From Alitta virens (lineage: Eukaryota > Annelida > Polychaeta > Phyllodocida > Nereididae), in NCBI GenBank assembly GCA_932294295.1, contig OW028584.1, forward strand, positions 20,119,638 to 20,183,637: DNA of 64,000 nucleotides. The letters run 5' to 3'. The first letter of the stretch is position 1, and the number at the start of each line of letters is the position of its first letter. Shown here piece by piece: positions 24,403 to 35,106 of this stretch. Both the position numbers and the translations under genes were made by a program. The notes below the pieces were generated by a model that had not been told where the DNA came from, did not search any database, and saw only the letters and a program-made list of their open reading frames with translations.

Positions 24403-25088
24403 GTGATTTTAGTTTCAACCACATCAATAAGTGTTTCATATAAGTAATTTGAATCCACAACTAGTCTGATACATTCTGGGAATCCAACACTTTAAACACT
24501 GAGCCAGTGCTGTGCAATGCACCAAATACGTCACATAAAACACTAAAAGCACAAGTTATGGATCTTTTATATGCTACATATATACTGAAATTGTTCAATA
24601 TAACACAAACAGCTTAGAGAAAAGCTTCTAGGCTACTTGTCAGAGGTGTGGAACTTCACAGCTGTGTACGACATGTTCAGCTGTTACAGCTGGGATTATC
24701 TCGAATTTTGTTGCCATAGCTTCAGCGATGCCTAGAGCATTAGTTGCCGTGTTATTTGCAAGAAAACAAAAGGTGCCATGATTGAGTTCTTATGACAAAA
24801 TTCATCTTCAATATTGTTTAATATTTCTCCGTAATTATAACTCCAATGATGTTTCATTCATTAGTAAATGATTTATTCCGCACGTTTCGGATCAAAGCTA
24901 TCTCATAACTGAAATAAATGGGACAATTAGATGCCTAAGATGATTATAAAACCTATTTTCACTGAGTGCAAAGTCATTAATTCAGAGGTAGAGCAAATTG
25001 CTTTATGAAAACACATCAGTTTTATATGAGTAAGATTTAAAACATTGCAAAATGTGTCTGTTGATACATAAATAAGTACATGTTATGC
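24403..25088. other. Unassigned DNA, possible decayed SINE head
   Basis: 24450-24520 on the minus strand (ggctcagtgtttaaagtgtt, tggattcaaa) resembles a worn tRNA-like head. The rest is unremarkable. Confidence 0.4.
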
Positions 25089-25155
25089 TTTCTTATCTTA
25101 TCTTGTGTTGTGTTATCTTGTGTTGTGTTGTCTTGTCTTGTTTTGTCTTGTCTTA
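25089..25155. repeat. TTATC/TTGTG/TTGTC imperfect array
   Basis: About 65 bp of related T-rich pentamers (tcttgtgttgtgttgtcttg). Confidence 0.85.
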
Positions 25156-25196
25156 CTTTTGATATATTCAATATTTCTTGGTCTTACAGCAGATTT

Positions 25197-25331
25197 CATA
25201 GACTTGGAAACTAAACTGCAGATGACGTCATGTGAATCCATGACTCCCATTGGTTAATTAAGGCAGTCACTCAGCCAATGGGAGTTCTGAATGCACATGA
25301 CGTCATCTGGAATTTAGTTTCCAAGTCTATG
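25197..25331. mobile_element. Palindromic MITE carrying paired CRE and CCAAT motifs, 135 bp
   Basis: The arms of about 57 bp begin CATAGACTTGGAAACTAAA and are near-perfect inverse of the right end. Each arm holds a full CRE, TGACGTCA (25223-25230 and 25298-25305), and a CCAAT core (CCCATTGG / CCAATGGG). The central spacer is about 20 bp. The TA inside cATAg at each tip may be the target duplication. Confidence 0.75.
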
Positions 25332-25335
25332 CAAA

Positions 25336-25425
25336 ACATGGAGTGGAGAGCAAGCCTTATCATCTCATCATTACGTCCGCATGCGTGTTATCATAAAAGC
25401 TGACTAAACTCGAGACTGTGGCACT
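25336..25425 (+). mobile_element. SINE-P 3' tail
   Basis: cttatcatctcatcattacg followed by ataaaagctgactaaactcg matches the SINE-P tail seen at 31.85 kb. It abuts the palindromic MITE. Confidence 0.6.
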
Positions 25426-25879
25426 GACACAATGCAATGTCAGCCCAGTATTTGCAAGTCCTATCTTTGGCAGGAAAGTCATTGAGAACAATACAGCCAA
25501 TGAGTGGTGCCAGGGAGTGGTTACTAGTGACAGTCGGCAGTCCATTTGATGTATGAAAGCAGCAGAGGTGACAAATTGGTCGGTCTTAAGTCTGACCTGG
25601 GAATAACTAGAAAAATTGGCCAAGCGTCTCCCAGACCTACAGATTGCCTGCTGAAAGGTGCGAGGCATGTATTAATCAGACTTCCCTGCAGAAAACCCCC
25701 TGTAATAGAACAAATAAATGGGGCCCGGCTGTGCAAGTGTATATGATGAAGTTCATCTGATATAAAGGGACTTTGATTTCATTATTTAGAGTCCCATTAT
25801 ATTTCACCGTTGTACTTTGACCTCACAATTAAGACCATCTCATAATAAGACCAATTACGGATCAAGTAAACATGTCAAA
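25426..25879. promoter_or_regulatory. Motif-rich unique block (weak candidate)
   Basis: More complex than the flanks, with overlapping random frames on both strands. At 25808-25860 cctcacaattaagaccatct is a fragment of the pogo-like family. Confidence 0.15.
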
Positions 25880-25950
25880 GACCCCACCCATAGGGTAAAT
25901 CTGTAACACGGTGTAGACTGAAAACCTTATCATCTCACCAGTAAATTAAG
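25880..25950 (+). mobile_element. SINE-P internal/3' fragment
   Basis: gaccccacccatagggtaaa, cggtgtagact and ccttatcatctcacc match the central-to-3' part of the SINE family. Confidence 0.6.
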
Positions 25951-26000
25951 CTTTTCTTCAACTAGTCTTCTTAATGAAATTCTGTTTGCTTAAAAAAAGC

Positions 26001-26062
26001 TACTGAGTGGCCTAGTGGTTAGAGCATCTGAGCTATCGTTTAGCCCTAGGTTCGATTCTCAA
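26001..26062 (+). mobile_element. tRNA-like SINE head
   Basis: The A-box-like GTGGCCTAGTGGTTAGAG and B box GGTTCGATTC sit at normal tRNA spacing. No recognised body follows. Confidence 0.5.
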
Positions 26063-26120
26063 AGAATATTGTTTCAATCTTGCACCACTTGTAAGTCCAC
26101 CCTTAAAGCTATGATTGCAG

Positions 26121-26345
26121 GTTTTAATCGTGAGGTAGCCTTAATAGTTAGTGTCCAATAGTGAGGTGGTCTTGATAGTGTCTTGATGGTGAGGTGGTCT
26201 TAATAGTGAGGTGGTCTTAATAGCGAGGTGGTCTTAATAGCGAGGTGGTCTTAATAGTGAGGTGGTCTTGATATTGAGGTGGTCTTAATAGCGAGGTGGT
26301 CTTAATAGCGAGGTGGTCTTAATAGTGAGGTGGTGTTCCGAGGTA
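26121..26345. repeat. 17-bp minisatellite GGTGGTCTTAATAGYGA
   Basis: About 10-12 units, the clearest between 26185 and 26330. The unit equals the inverse ATTAAGACCACC word found inside the pogo-like MITEs, so the array probably expanded from such an element. Confidence 0.9.
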
Positions 26346-26948
26346 GTGTACCTATAAGCAACATACCACATCCAAAGTCAAGTAAATGCATAGAATTATT
26401 TTATCATGCACAACTAAAATTAAAAATATTTGTTCTGTCATAAAAAAATTAGAAACGATAGTTGAATAACATGTATGGTTGTTCATTGTTTAAGGTAGGA
26501 CAAAGAATAAATCTGAGATCTGTCTCTAAAGATTAGTAAGATTTCAAAAGGCTGCTGAAAAAGCACTTCTGGCAGAAGAAAAAAGGCATCTGTCAAAAGT
26601 GGCATTTCCATCCCAATATGTCCTGCTAAATTATCGAAAAGAGACCTTTTGGCATCATCAAATATTCAGCCTTAGAGAATGCTTGTAATTTTTGAGTGCT
26701 TAAGTGGAGAATTCAACCTTGTGTAAAGAAATGCAAGTCTCCATATTTTCAAGGATGAGTTGTAAATAAATACTTTAAAAAAATATAAAAAGATGTTTTT
26801 GGCTTTATACTTGTCTAATAAGGCATGCAGATATGCTTTTATTAATGTCTCATTATATGCTGTGAAGTATTGCTTTCAAGATGATTTATAGATAATTCAT
26901 TGTCTGGGGAGACAGAGATATATGATTAATACAGATTGGGTTATCCAA
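26346..26948. other. Unassigned AT-rich DNA
   Basis: Nothing recognised before the satellite array. Confidence 0.55.
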
Positions 26949-29080
26949 CCTTCGAACCACTTGTTCCCAGGTTCGATGCCAGTCGAGCCTATGTTGGATG
27001 GCTGTTTCATCCTTCATCTCATTGCCATGGTCCCTGCCTGTCCTAATTAGCCCATCAGGTGCAGAAATACAGGACGTAAAGCCCTAATCACCCACCACCC
27101 ACCTTCGAACCACTTGTTCCCAGGTTCGATGCCAGTCGAGCCTATGTTGGATGGCTGTTTCATCCTTCATCTCATTGCCATGGTCCCTGCCTGTCCTAAT
27201 TAGCCCATCAGGTGCAGAAATACAGGACGTAAAGCCCTAATCACCCACCACCCACCTTCGAACCACTTGTTCCCAGGTTCGATGCCAGTCGAGCCTATGT
27301 TGGATGGCTGTTTCATCCTTCATCTCATTGCCATGGTCCCTGCCTGTCCTAATTAGCCCATCAGGTGCAGAAATACAGGACGTAAAGCCCTAATCACCCA
27401 CCACCCACCTTCGAACCACTTGTTCCCAGGTTCGATGCCAGTCGAGCCTATGTTGGATGGCTGTTTCATCCTTCATCTCATTGCCATGGTCCCTGCCTGT
27501 CCTAATTAGCCCATCAGGTGCAGAAATACAGGACGTAAAGCCCTAATCACCCACCACCCACCTTCGAACCACTTGTTCCCAGGTTCGATGCCAGTCGAGC
27601 CTATGTTGGATGGCTGTTTCATCCTTCATCTCATTGCCATGGTCCCTGCCTGTCCTAATTAGCCCATCAGGTGCAGAAATACAGGACGTAAAGCCCTAAT
27701 CACCCACCACCCACCTTCGAACCACTTGTTCCCAGGTTCGATGCCAGTCGAGCCTATGTTGGATGGCTGTTTCATCCTTCATCTCATTGCCATGGTCCCT
27801 GCCTGTCCTAATTAGCCCAGCAGGTGCAGAAATACAGGACGTAAAGCCCTAATCACCCACCACCCACCTTCGAACCACTTGTTCCCAGGTTCGATGCCAG
27901 TCGAGCCTATGTTGGATGGCTGTTTCATCCTTCATCTCATTGCCATGGTCCCTGCCTGTCCTAATTAGCCCATCAGGTGCAGAAATACAGGACGTAAAGC
28001 CCTAATCACCCACCACCCACCTTCGAACCACTTGTTCCCAGGTTCGATGCCAGTCGAGCCTATGTTGGATGGCTGTTTCATCCTTCATCTCATTGCCATG
28101 GTCCCTGCCTGTCCTAATTAGCCCAGCAGGTGCAGAAATACAGGACGTAAAGCCCTAATCACCCACCACCCACCTTCGAACCACTTGTTCCCAGGTTCGA
28201 TGCCAGTCGAGCCTATGTTGGATGGCTGTTTCATCCTTCATCTCATTGCCATGGTCCCTGCCTGTCCTAATTAGCCCAACAGGTGCAGAAATACAGGACG
28301 TAAAGCCCTAATCACCCACCACCCACCTTCGAACCACTTGTTCCCAGGTTCGATGCCAGTCGAGCCTATGTTGGATGGCTGTTTCATCCTTCATCTCATT
28401 GCCATGGTCCCTGCCTGTCCTAATTAGCCCAGCAGGTGCAGAAATACAGGACGTAAAGCCCTAATCACCCACCACCCACCTTCGAACCACTTGTTCCCAG
28501 GTTCGATGCCAGTCGAGCCTATGTTGGATGGCTGTTTCATCCTTCATCTCATTGCCATGGTCCCTGCCTGTCCTAATTAGCCCATCAGGTGCAGAAATAC
28601 AGGACGTAAAGCCCTAATCACCGACCACCCACCTTCGAACCACTTGTTCCCAGGTTCGATGCCAGTCGAGCCTATGTTGGATGGCTGTTTCATCCTTCAT
28701 CTCATTGCCATGGTCCCTGCCTGTCCTAATTAGCCCAACAGGTGCAGAAATACAGGACGTAAAGCCCTAATCACCCACCACCCACCTTCGAACCACTTGT
28801 TCCCAGGTTCGATGCCAGTCGAGCCTATGTTGGATGGCTGTTTCATCCTTCATCTCATTGCCATGGTCCCTGCCTGTCCTAATTAGCCCAGCAGGTGCAG
28901 AAATACAGGACGTAAAGCCCTAATCACCCACCACCCACCTTCGAACCACTTGTTCCCAGGTTCGATGCCAGTCGAGCCTATGTTGGATGGCTGTTTCATC
29001 CTTCATCTCATTGCCATGGTCCCTGCCTGTCCTAATTAGCCCAACAGGTGCAGAAATACAGGACGTAAAGCCCTAATCCA
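26949..29080 (+). repeat. SINE-derived satellite: 14 units of 153 bp
   Basis: Units begin ccttcgaaccacttg at 26949, 27102, 27255 and every 153 bp to 28938; the last is cut short at gccctaatcc. By eye units are almost identical. Differences seen are a T/G/A site in agcccaNcaggtg and one c-to-g change near 28622. The unit aligns with the complete SINE at 2704: the anticodon-arm remnant, the B box GGTTCGATGCC, then ttggatggctgtttcatcc through gtaaagccctaatcac. The A box and 5' head are absent. A CACCCACCACCCA spacer sits where the SINE has its (CA)n tail. Confidence 0.95.
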
Positions 29081-29646
29081 CCATCATTACATCTGCTAGA
29101 GCCTTTTGGTGATACTATTTCTGTGATCATATAAGTTGACCAACACATCAGAATCAATGCAACCATATTGATGCTAATTTGGTCTCTGGCAAGCAGCTTG
29201 AATTATCCACCCCATTGTGTTTTTGCTTGTCTAATCCATCTATTTAGTCCCACTCAATTGTTGCTTTATTTTATTGGCCCTAATGGCCAGATGCTATCTC
29301 AATATACACAAATTATTGGATGGTCAATTAAGTCTGGTGGGGACTCCAAATAAATGCAACCGATTTGAACATGTTCTCGTAAAAAATGACCTGAATTTGA
29401 TCAAACAAGGCTCTTATCTTGCTTTATGGAGATGGTGCAATCTATTAGTGCTGTAATCAAATGATAGTCCTTCAGGCACAATTCAATCAATGCTACAATT
29501 CCAGATACCATGTTGGCCTATCAAGTGTGTACACAATGTCACTGCAGTGTGTGAGAACCATATCTAGGGCCACAGGAGTAGACATCTGTAACGCAATGTA
29601 ATACCAACAGTGTGGGGGTATGAGGACATACAGAGCTGATACACAG
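29081..29646. other. Unassigned DNA with SINE-P tail trace
   Basis: 29083-29145 (catcattacatctgct, gatcatataagttgacc) is a degraded SINE-P tail at the satellite edge. The remainder is unique. Confidence 0.45.
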
Positions 29647-30003
29647 TACAGTGGAACCAAGCATTAAGACCACCTCACTTTTAAGACCAGCTAACCATCA
29701 AGATCACTAAATTCCAATTACCTTATCCACCATTAGTGGTAGTAGAAGTGGTGTTCATTGCCTAGTTGCGTTTTAGAAGGTATTCAAAGTGCAAGTGAAA
29801 TTAATCATATTTACATATCATCTCTATGCAATATAGATGATAAGGAAAATAACCTCTAAATTAAGACCATCTTAAGAACACTTTCCTCCATTTAAAACAA
29901 GATGTGGTTACCATTAAAACATAAGGTAGAAGAATTGTGACAACCTCAATGTTAAAACCACCTCAGTGATCTGAACTTGTCTTAATTGTTGGGCTCTACT
30001 GTA
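29647..30003. mobile_element. ATTAAGACC-type (pogo-like) MITE, 357 bp
   Basis: Starts TACAGTGGAACCAAGCATT and ends ttgttgggctctactgTA, near inverse with TA at both tips. Internal words ttaagaccacctc recur in both arms. There is no transposase frame. Confidence 0.75.
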
Positions 30004-30386
30004 CATTTATTTGCACCAATGATGGTCTTTAAAAAAACTCTTAATAGCCACGTTCCACTGTTTAAGGCTTTAGCTTTAGATCAACTACAATCGTGGCATG
30101 TGTAAGGGCAAATGCTATGTTGTTCCATATGCCCCTCAATGGCATTATGAGGGTAGCGTTACAGCACTAAGGGGTATCTTGCCCCAACCCTAAATTGGGT
30201 TTTTGCAGAGCCATAAAAAGGAATTAGGAAATTGCCCCAATATATTATAATGCATCAGGGGCAGATTACATTGGAATTAATGGCTTTACAGGTTGTGTAA
30301 GAACATAATAGATTAATTGTGGGTAAAGCAAAAACATGGATCTCAATCGAGGGTTATGTTTGTCGCTATTGGGTGAAACTGAAGCT
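30004..30386. other. Unassigned DNA
   Basis: No repeat or gene recognised. Confidence 0.5.
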
Positions 30387-30460
30387 GAGTGGCATAGTGG
30401 TTAAGGTGTTTGTCAGCTGGAAGTTGTGTGTTCGATCCCAGGTCCAGCTGTTCTTCATGG
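30387..30460 (+). mobile_element. tRNA-like SINE head
   Basis: GTGGCATAGTGGTTAAGGTG (A-box region) and TGTTCGATCCCAGG (B-box region), followed by cttcatgggttg. A decayed head. Confidence 0.5.
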
Positions 30461-31759
30461 GTTGTGATAATTATTTTAAAACAGGATTGTCAGTCAATAT
30501 GACAGTGGCCAAAATCTATTGCATTAATTTCATGGTCGTCTTAATACTGATTACCTACCATCCAGAGCCTTGCTGGGTTCACTATCTCTCTATAAGATAA
30601 ATACACTTCACCTAGTATTTAATTTTTCATGCCATCAAAAATCCAATATGCAAACAATGGGTTATGTAGCCATTTCCAATGAATTTTTTCCAATGTTTTG
30701 GTCTTGATTTCTTTCAATTAATTTTTTTTTATTATTGAATGCCTGATAGATTCCTGGGCTTACACTTATTTAGTGTGCCTTGATCAAATAAGGTTATTCC
30801 CAATCATTTGATGAAGTTTTAGAAAATAGTAATTTTGACAGACAGGGGGGCTTTAAGTAAAAGTCACCCATATTTGACATTAATCTAACTTCATTTGTAT
30901 TAAGACTTGATTTGGCAACGAGTGTAGAACATGGTAAGGACTCAAAGCTTTGTCATCTCATCATTACCTCTGCTCTGATAGGTGGTCATACAAGTTTCAG
31001 ACCCAGTAGCTTTGAGGCGTTGCAACCTCACATAACATACAACAAAACACAATGTATGAAAGAGATTCATAAATTTTCTGTGTTTTGAAACATCCATATA
31101 TCAAGTGAAAATACAACAAAGCCAATGGCGATACATCTCCAAAACTGCTAATTTCCAATATGTTAACATTTTTTTGTCCTGATTGTGAACCAGACAAAAT
31201 GACAAATGGGTCACAAATTCAAAAACAACAAATGTCACAATCTATGTTCAGCATCCATCTTTTCTATTGTTTTTTGTTCGATTTGTTTGTTTTTCGTTGT
31301 TTGTGCATCATCATTGGGGGTACAAAGCGAGCGAAACACTTTCAGACAAATCCAGACAAATTTCAGGCAAATTCTGATGATGTTGGAAAGGCAAATTGTG
31401 TTATTTGCAGTGTGGACAGATTGTCACATCGCTTGTGTGTTTCTGTGTGACACCGGCTGGAACAAATCGTATCTATCTGAACGGAAATTACTGGGATTAT
31501 ACTACAGAGCATTGGAGCGCAGTGTAAACTGAATCAGCCCATCACTTCAGGCTATGGGGCCCCTGAGTTGCAGAGAAATTAGCCCAACTCTGTATGTGGC
31601 AACCACTGTCAACTGGGTACACCGAGTTGGATAGAAACTGACCAAATACAAATTAGCCTGAGAAGGAGACTGACTTTTGTTGATGATAGGAAGGGATAAG
31701 AAGTACGTGAAAAACATTTCTTTTCTTTCTTTCCTTCTTGCAAGTTTTATACCAACGAT
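30461..31759. other. Unassigned DNA with SINE-P 3' tail at 30930-31015
   Basis: The fragment ggactcaaagctttgtcatc ... ctgctctgataggtggtcat ... tttcagacccagtagc is a SINE-P tail. Frames at 31160-31532 overlap each other and look random. Confidence 0.45.
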
Positions 31760-31905
31760 TTTGATCAGTTTGTACTTGGTGTCCATGCTGAGGCAAGTAA
31801 AAGACCGCCGCCCTTGGTAAAATAGAGTGGACTCCAATCTTATCATGTCATCATTAGGTCTGCTGGCTGAGCTTCAGACCAGTGGCATTGAGAAATTTAG
31901 GCATT
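31760..31905 (+). mobile_element. SINE-P 3' half
   Basis: Order: gtacttggtgtccatgctga, ggcaagtaaaagacc, tggactccaatcttatcatg, then gctgagcttcagaccag. It shows that the SINE-P tail is joined to the same central domain as SINE-T. Confidence 0.7.
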
Positions 31906-32275
31906 TGGCGCCTGATATTCAGTTTTTGCCATCTATTAAGTTGAAACTGCACTGTTTAGCCATGTTTTGTGATTTGGTAACTTCCATCCCCATCCTTCAT
32001 TTAAGTCATTTTAGATGTTCAATACGGTGTACAAGAACACAAAGAGCAGCCATTGTGTGATGTGTACAATCAGTCCATGTTTCACAAAGTCAATGAATGA
32101 CTAGGGGTGTGTACATCACTAAAGTCAGTGTAAAGTCAGTCAGCGCATGATCTCAGTGGTTGTGGCAGATTTTGCAATTGAGGCACTAATCACTAAGCAG
32201 ATGGTAAACCCATGCACCACAGCTTTTGCTCATGGCTTAAATTGATCCTTAAGCCCCCAGTCTTTCACTCATTTG

Positions 32276-32700
32276 CTGTTCCTTCTTTTGATCCCGGGGG
32301 AAAGATAACCTTCACTTGATTCGCTCTGCGGTGATGTCGAAGCGTGCTGCGGCTGGCGACATAAGTTATTGGCACTCGCTGAGTGGTCAAATAATCCCAA
32401 GTTCAGTAGCCCTTGCCTTTGTGAAATGGTGCTAGTCCGCTGAATTAAGCAAACATCACAAAAACAGGAAATTATGGCCAAGCACCGACCGCTGACTCCG
32501 GGTTGGCACGATTCGTGTGGTTCGCTTTCGGCCATCGCTTTCGGCCTAAGAGCACTTGGAAGTAAGCCCCTTTCTGATTGGTCGCGATTGCCCAGAAAGC
32601 AGCAAGCTTAACCGGGATTGGCAACAGTTTTTTGGGTGGACATCCGCTATATATAGGTATGAAAGGTGTCACTGTTTTCACAATTCATATGACAGATTTC
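32276..32700 (+). promoter_or_regulatory. GC-richer block with CCAAT-CCAAT-TATA arrangement (candidate promoter)
   Basis: Inverted CCAAT boxes (ATTGG) lie at 32577-32581 and 32617-32621, and TATATATAGG at 32648-32657. A start near 32678 would put these at about -100, -60 and -30, a classical pol II layout. The upstream 300 bp is GC-rich and CpG-containing. No convincing open frame follows on the plus strand: the first ATG at 32689 gives 14 codons. The minus-strand frame at 32269-32535 is unrecognised. It could be a non-coding RNA promoter, an alternative first exon or chance. Confidence 0.3.
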
Positions 32701-32866
32701 ACTTTCTATCTGGTTTTCTGTGGGCTGAAATAAACCTCGCCTGTCCAAAATTTGCCTCTAATTGCTGAATTGTCAAATCTGTAGCCTAACTCTTTGTCAA
32801 GTGCACATGTTATGAGCTCTGTTATGTAATATCACAAGGGTAGCAATTGCAGTTTGTAAACAGATT

Positions 32867-33185
32867 ACGGTTAGTTTCATTAAAAACGGTCAACTCTAGA
32901 CAGCTGTAGCTATCTATTTTTGGCTGTAGCTATAACTGGCTAAAGCCAGCTGCTTCTGTCTACTTCTAGCTAATAGTGTAGTCAGCTTACACCTACCACC
33001 AATGAAAAATATAAACCTTGGTAAATTAATAAATTTATCTAATACATCTTATATGTACTTTTGGATCCGTCTTTGAGTAGCCATGCAGCTATTGCCAAGC
33101 AGTTCCGTTTAGTGGCAGGTAGCATCGTATAGCAGAAGTTGTATAGCTTTGTCTAGGTTCAATTTGACGGGTCGTTTTTAACTGT
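32867..33185. mobile_element. TIR element with GTTAGTTTCATTAAAAACGG ends, copy 1 (319 bp)
   Basis: Shares with 49008-49280 the left end (AAAAACGGTCRACTCTAGA), the middle (aagccagctgcttctgtc, ctaatagt) and the right end (aggttcaatttgacgggYcg). The right terminal repeat is shortened here. Confidence 0.7.
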
Positions 33186-33889
33186 GCATGTAGATTGAGC
33201 TAAAGGAAAAATCGAGCTGAACAGTTAAAAAATACAGGCACAGAACCCAACTATCAAATCGATATATATTAACCACTTGGTCTATCGATTTATATAAGAT
33301 CCATTACATGTAACAAACAGAGGTTACAACGATTTGTATAAGTCCAACAATCTCTTCAATGTAAAAAGTGTTCCATATCATTGACAACTGTTCGTATATT
33401 GCTTGGCCACCATGAATAACTGTTCCCCATACTTCGAACAAGAGCTCAAATTACTCTCAAACACAGCACTCCATTGAACGACCTTTTTACAACAGCCTAA
33501 AGCTGTTGAAGTTTTGAAAATTCTGCAAAATAACACCGCATCATGCAAAAAACTTTGTGATGTATTGAAATATTACACAGACCACTTCGTTCTGAGTAGA
33601 TTCATGGCCTTCAAACATTCCATATTCTCTGCATGCCATTTTGTAGTCCTAGCTCGTGCGATACTTTCAACAGACTATTCAACATTTTCGCATTGAAGAT
33701 TACAAATAAAGAGTGTGAAAACTGTCGTTAATGAAGAAACTATATATGTTCGGAATACGGTATAACACAAACTGAAACCACATTGTTCTAAATTTACTGG
33801 TCTTCAAAATGAGGTAGTCCCATTTTTTGGACACACAACTTTTGGAAGCCATAAATATTGCACAGCATATGTATTGTATCAATGGTACT
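33186..33889. other. Unassigned AT-rich DNA
   Basis: Frames at 33514-33696 and 33700-33882 look random. Nothing else recognised. Confidence 0.5.
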
Positions 33890-34060
33890 GGTCAGAAGCT
33901 CAGCTAATATGACCAGCTGCTCGAAGAAGACGTAAAGATGAGATGATAAAATCTTGGAATCCACACTACGTCTATTACTTGCCTCAGCATAGGCACTGAG
34001 TACAAGGCACCTCTAATTTAACATCTCATGCGAGCGATATCCAGCTGAGATACAGCTTAT

Positions 34061-34119
<59 letters not shown>

Positions 34120-34453
34120 GTGGAAAGTGCAGCCTTCTAAGGCAAGTTCTTGCCGCTATCAAGGATTTTTGATGAGGTGTGAGAGAGGATGAGCCCACCC
34201 ATGAGTGGAATCTTGTACTTGCCTTAGGATAGACAAACAGTTCAAGGGACTGCCAATTTAACATCTCATCCGAACAACATCCAGCTGGGATGATGCTCAT
34301 GAAAGGTGCCCGGGCCTGGGATTGAACCCGGGTCCTTCAGAGGAGCAGGCGAGCGTCTAACCACTAGACCACCCAGCTGCCCGGACCAGGTATCAAACCC
34401 AGGACCACCACGTATGAGCGGAGTAAGCCGATGTCTTAACCACTACGCTATCG
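33890..34453 (-). mobile_element. SINE-P interrupted by another SINE
   Basis: Minus strand: the head (tagtggttaagacatcgg, B box GGTTTGATACC) is at about 34382-34450. The central domain and tail (ctgagatatcgctcgcatg, ttgcctcagcataggcac as seen on the plus strand, gaccagctgctcg) are at 33890-34061. The two halves are separated by SINE-T at 34062-34381. Confidence 0.8.
34062..34381 (-). mobile_element. Full-length SINE-T nested in SINE-P, with (GATA)n tail
   Basis: Minus strand: tRNA-like head (GGTGGTCTAGTGGTTAGACG, B box GGTTCAATCCC), a central domain with catcccagctggatg, then the tail ggctgcactttcc leading into about 55 bp of TATC. It is closely similar to the copy at 49671. Confidence 0.85.
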
Positions 34454-35035
34454 AACTGGTTAGCATTAACGGTGATGTTTCGCTGTAATCTAATATCTAC
34501 CCTTACTTTACAACAATTAACAAGATGAAAGATGAAAAATAACTTGCAAACATAAGCATCACAACACAGCCCTAATCCTCTAATGCGGAGATATAATCCC
34601 TCGTGTTAGATCTAGGCACAGCACCGCACAGTACACACAAAATCCACACTGCTTAAGATGGATGTTAGGTAAACATTATGCCATCCCCATGATGCAAGAT
34701 ACATTGACCAAAGAGAGGTCAGAGGCTTATGGATGGCTGTATCAGCTTCTATCGCCCTCTGACTGTCTGTCAACAACAAACGGGGTTCCCCAAGGGGCCT
34801 CCTGGGCCCAATGGTTCTTCTGATAGCAAAGTTCCCAAAGGAATACTTTCAATAATACGGCGCTCACGCAGTACTGAGGGTTGACATCTTATTCAATGGG
34901 GTTTAATGGTGCAGTGACAGGAGTCTAAATGGTACCCTATACTGTGTTGAAATTGATAGGGTTTAATCCATGATAAGTAGGGGGTGAAACGGGGACACTC
35001 AGGGGCTTCGTAAAAGGCGTTAATTGCAAAAAAAT
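34454..35035. promoter_or_regulatory. Unique block with GC-rich core 34725-34960 (weak candidate)
   Basis: The core contains ggggttccccaaggggcctc, a small foldback-prone GGGG/CCCC cluster, and no open frame. Function unknown. Confidence 0.2.
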
Positions 35036-35106
35036 TCATAGTAGAAAAAACTTACTATTTCAATACACATTACAGAAAAAACTTACTATTTCACTACACA
35101 TTACAC
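35036..35106. repeat. Two-copy 33-bp direct repeat
   Basis: agaaaaaacttactatttca followed by Ntacacattaca occurs twice in tandem, differing at one or two bases. Confidence 0.85.

Noticed and set aside
26949..29080. CRISPR array or coding repeat
   Set aside because: Units abut with no unique spacers, the sequence is SINE-derived, and no frame stays open through the units.
31160..31532. Two overlapping plus-strand frames of 96 and 108 codons
   Set aside because: They overlap in different frames and neither resembles a known family; chance frames in a stop-poor stretch.
32269..32535. 88-codon minus-strand frame with a possible upstream TATA box
   Set aside because: TATATATA is symmetric enough to be read both ways, but the CCAAT boxes would then lie downstream of it; the peptide is unrecognised.
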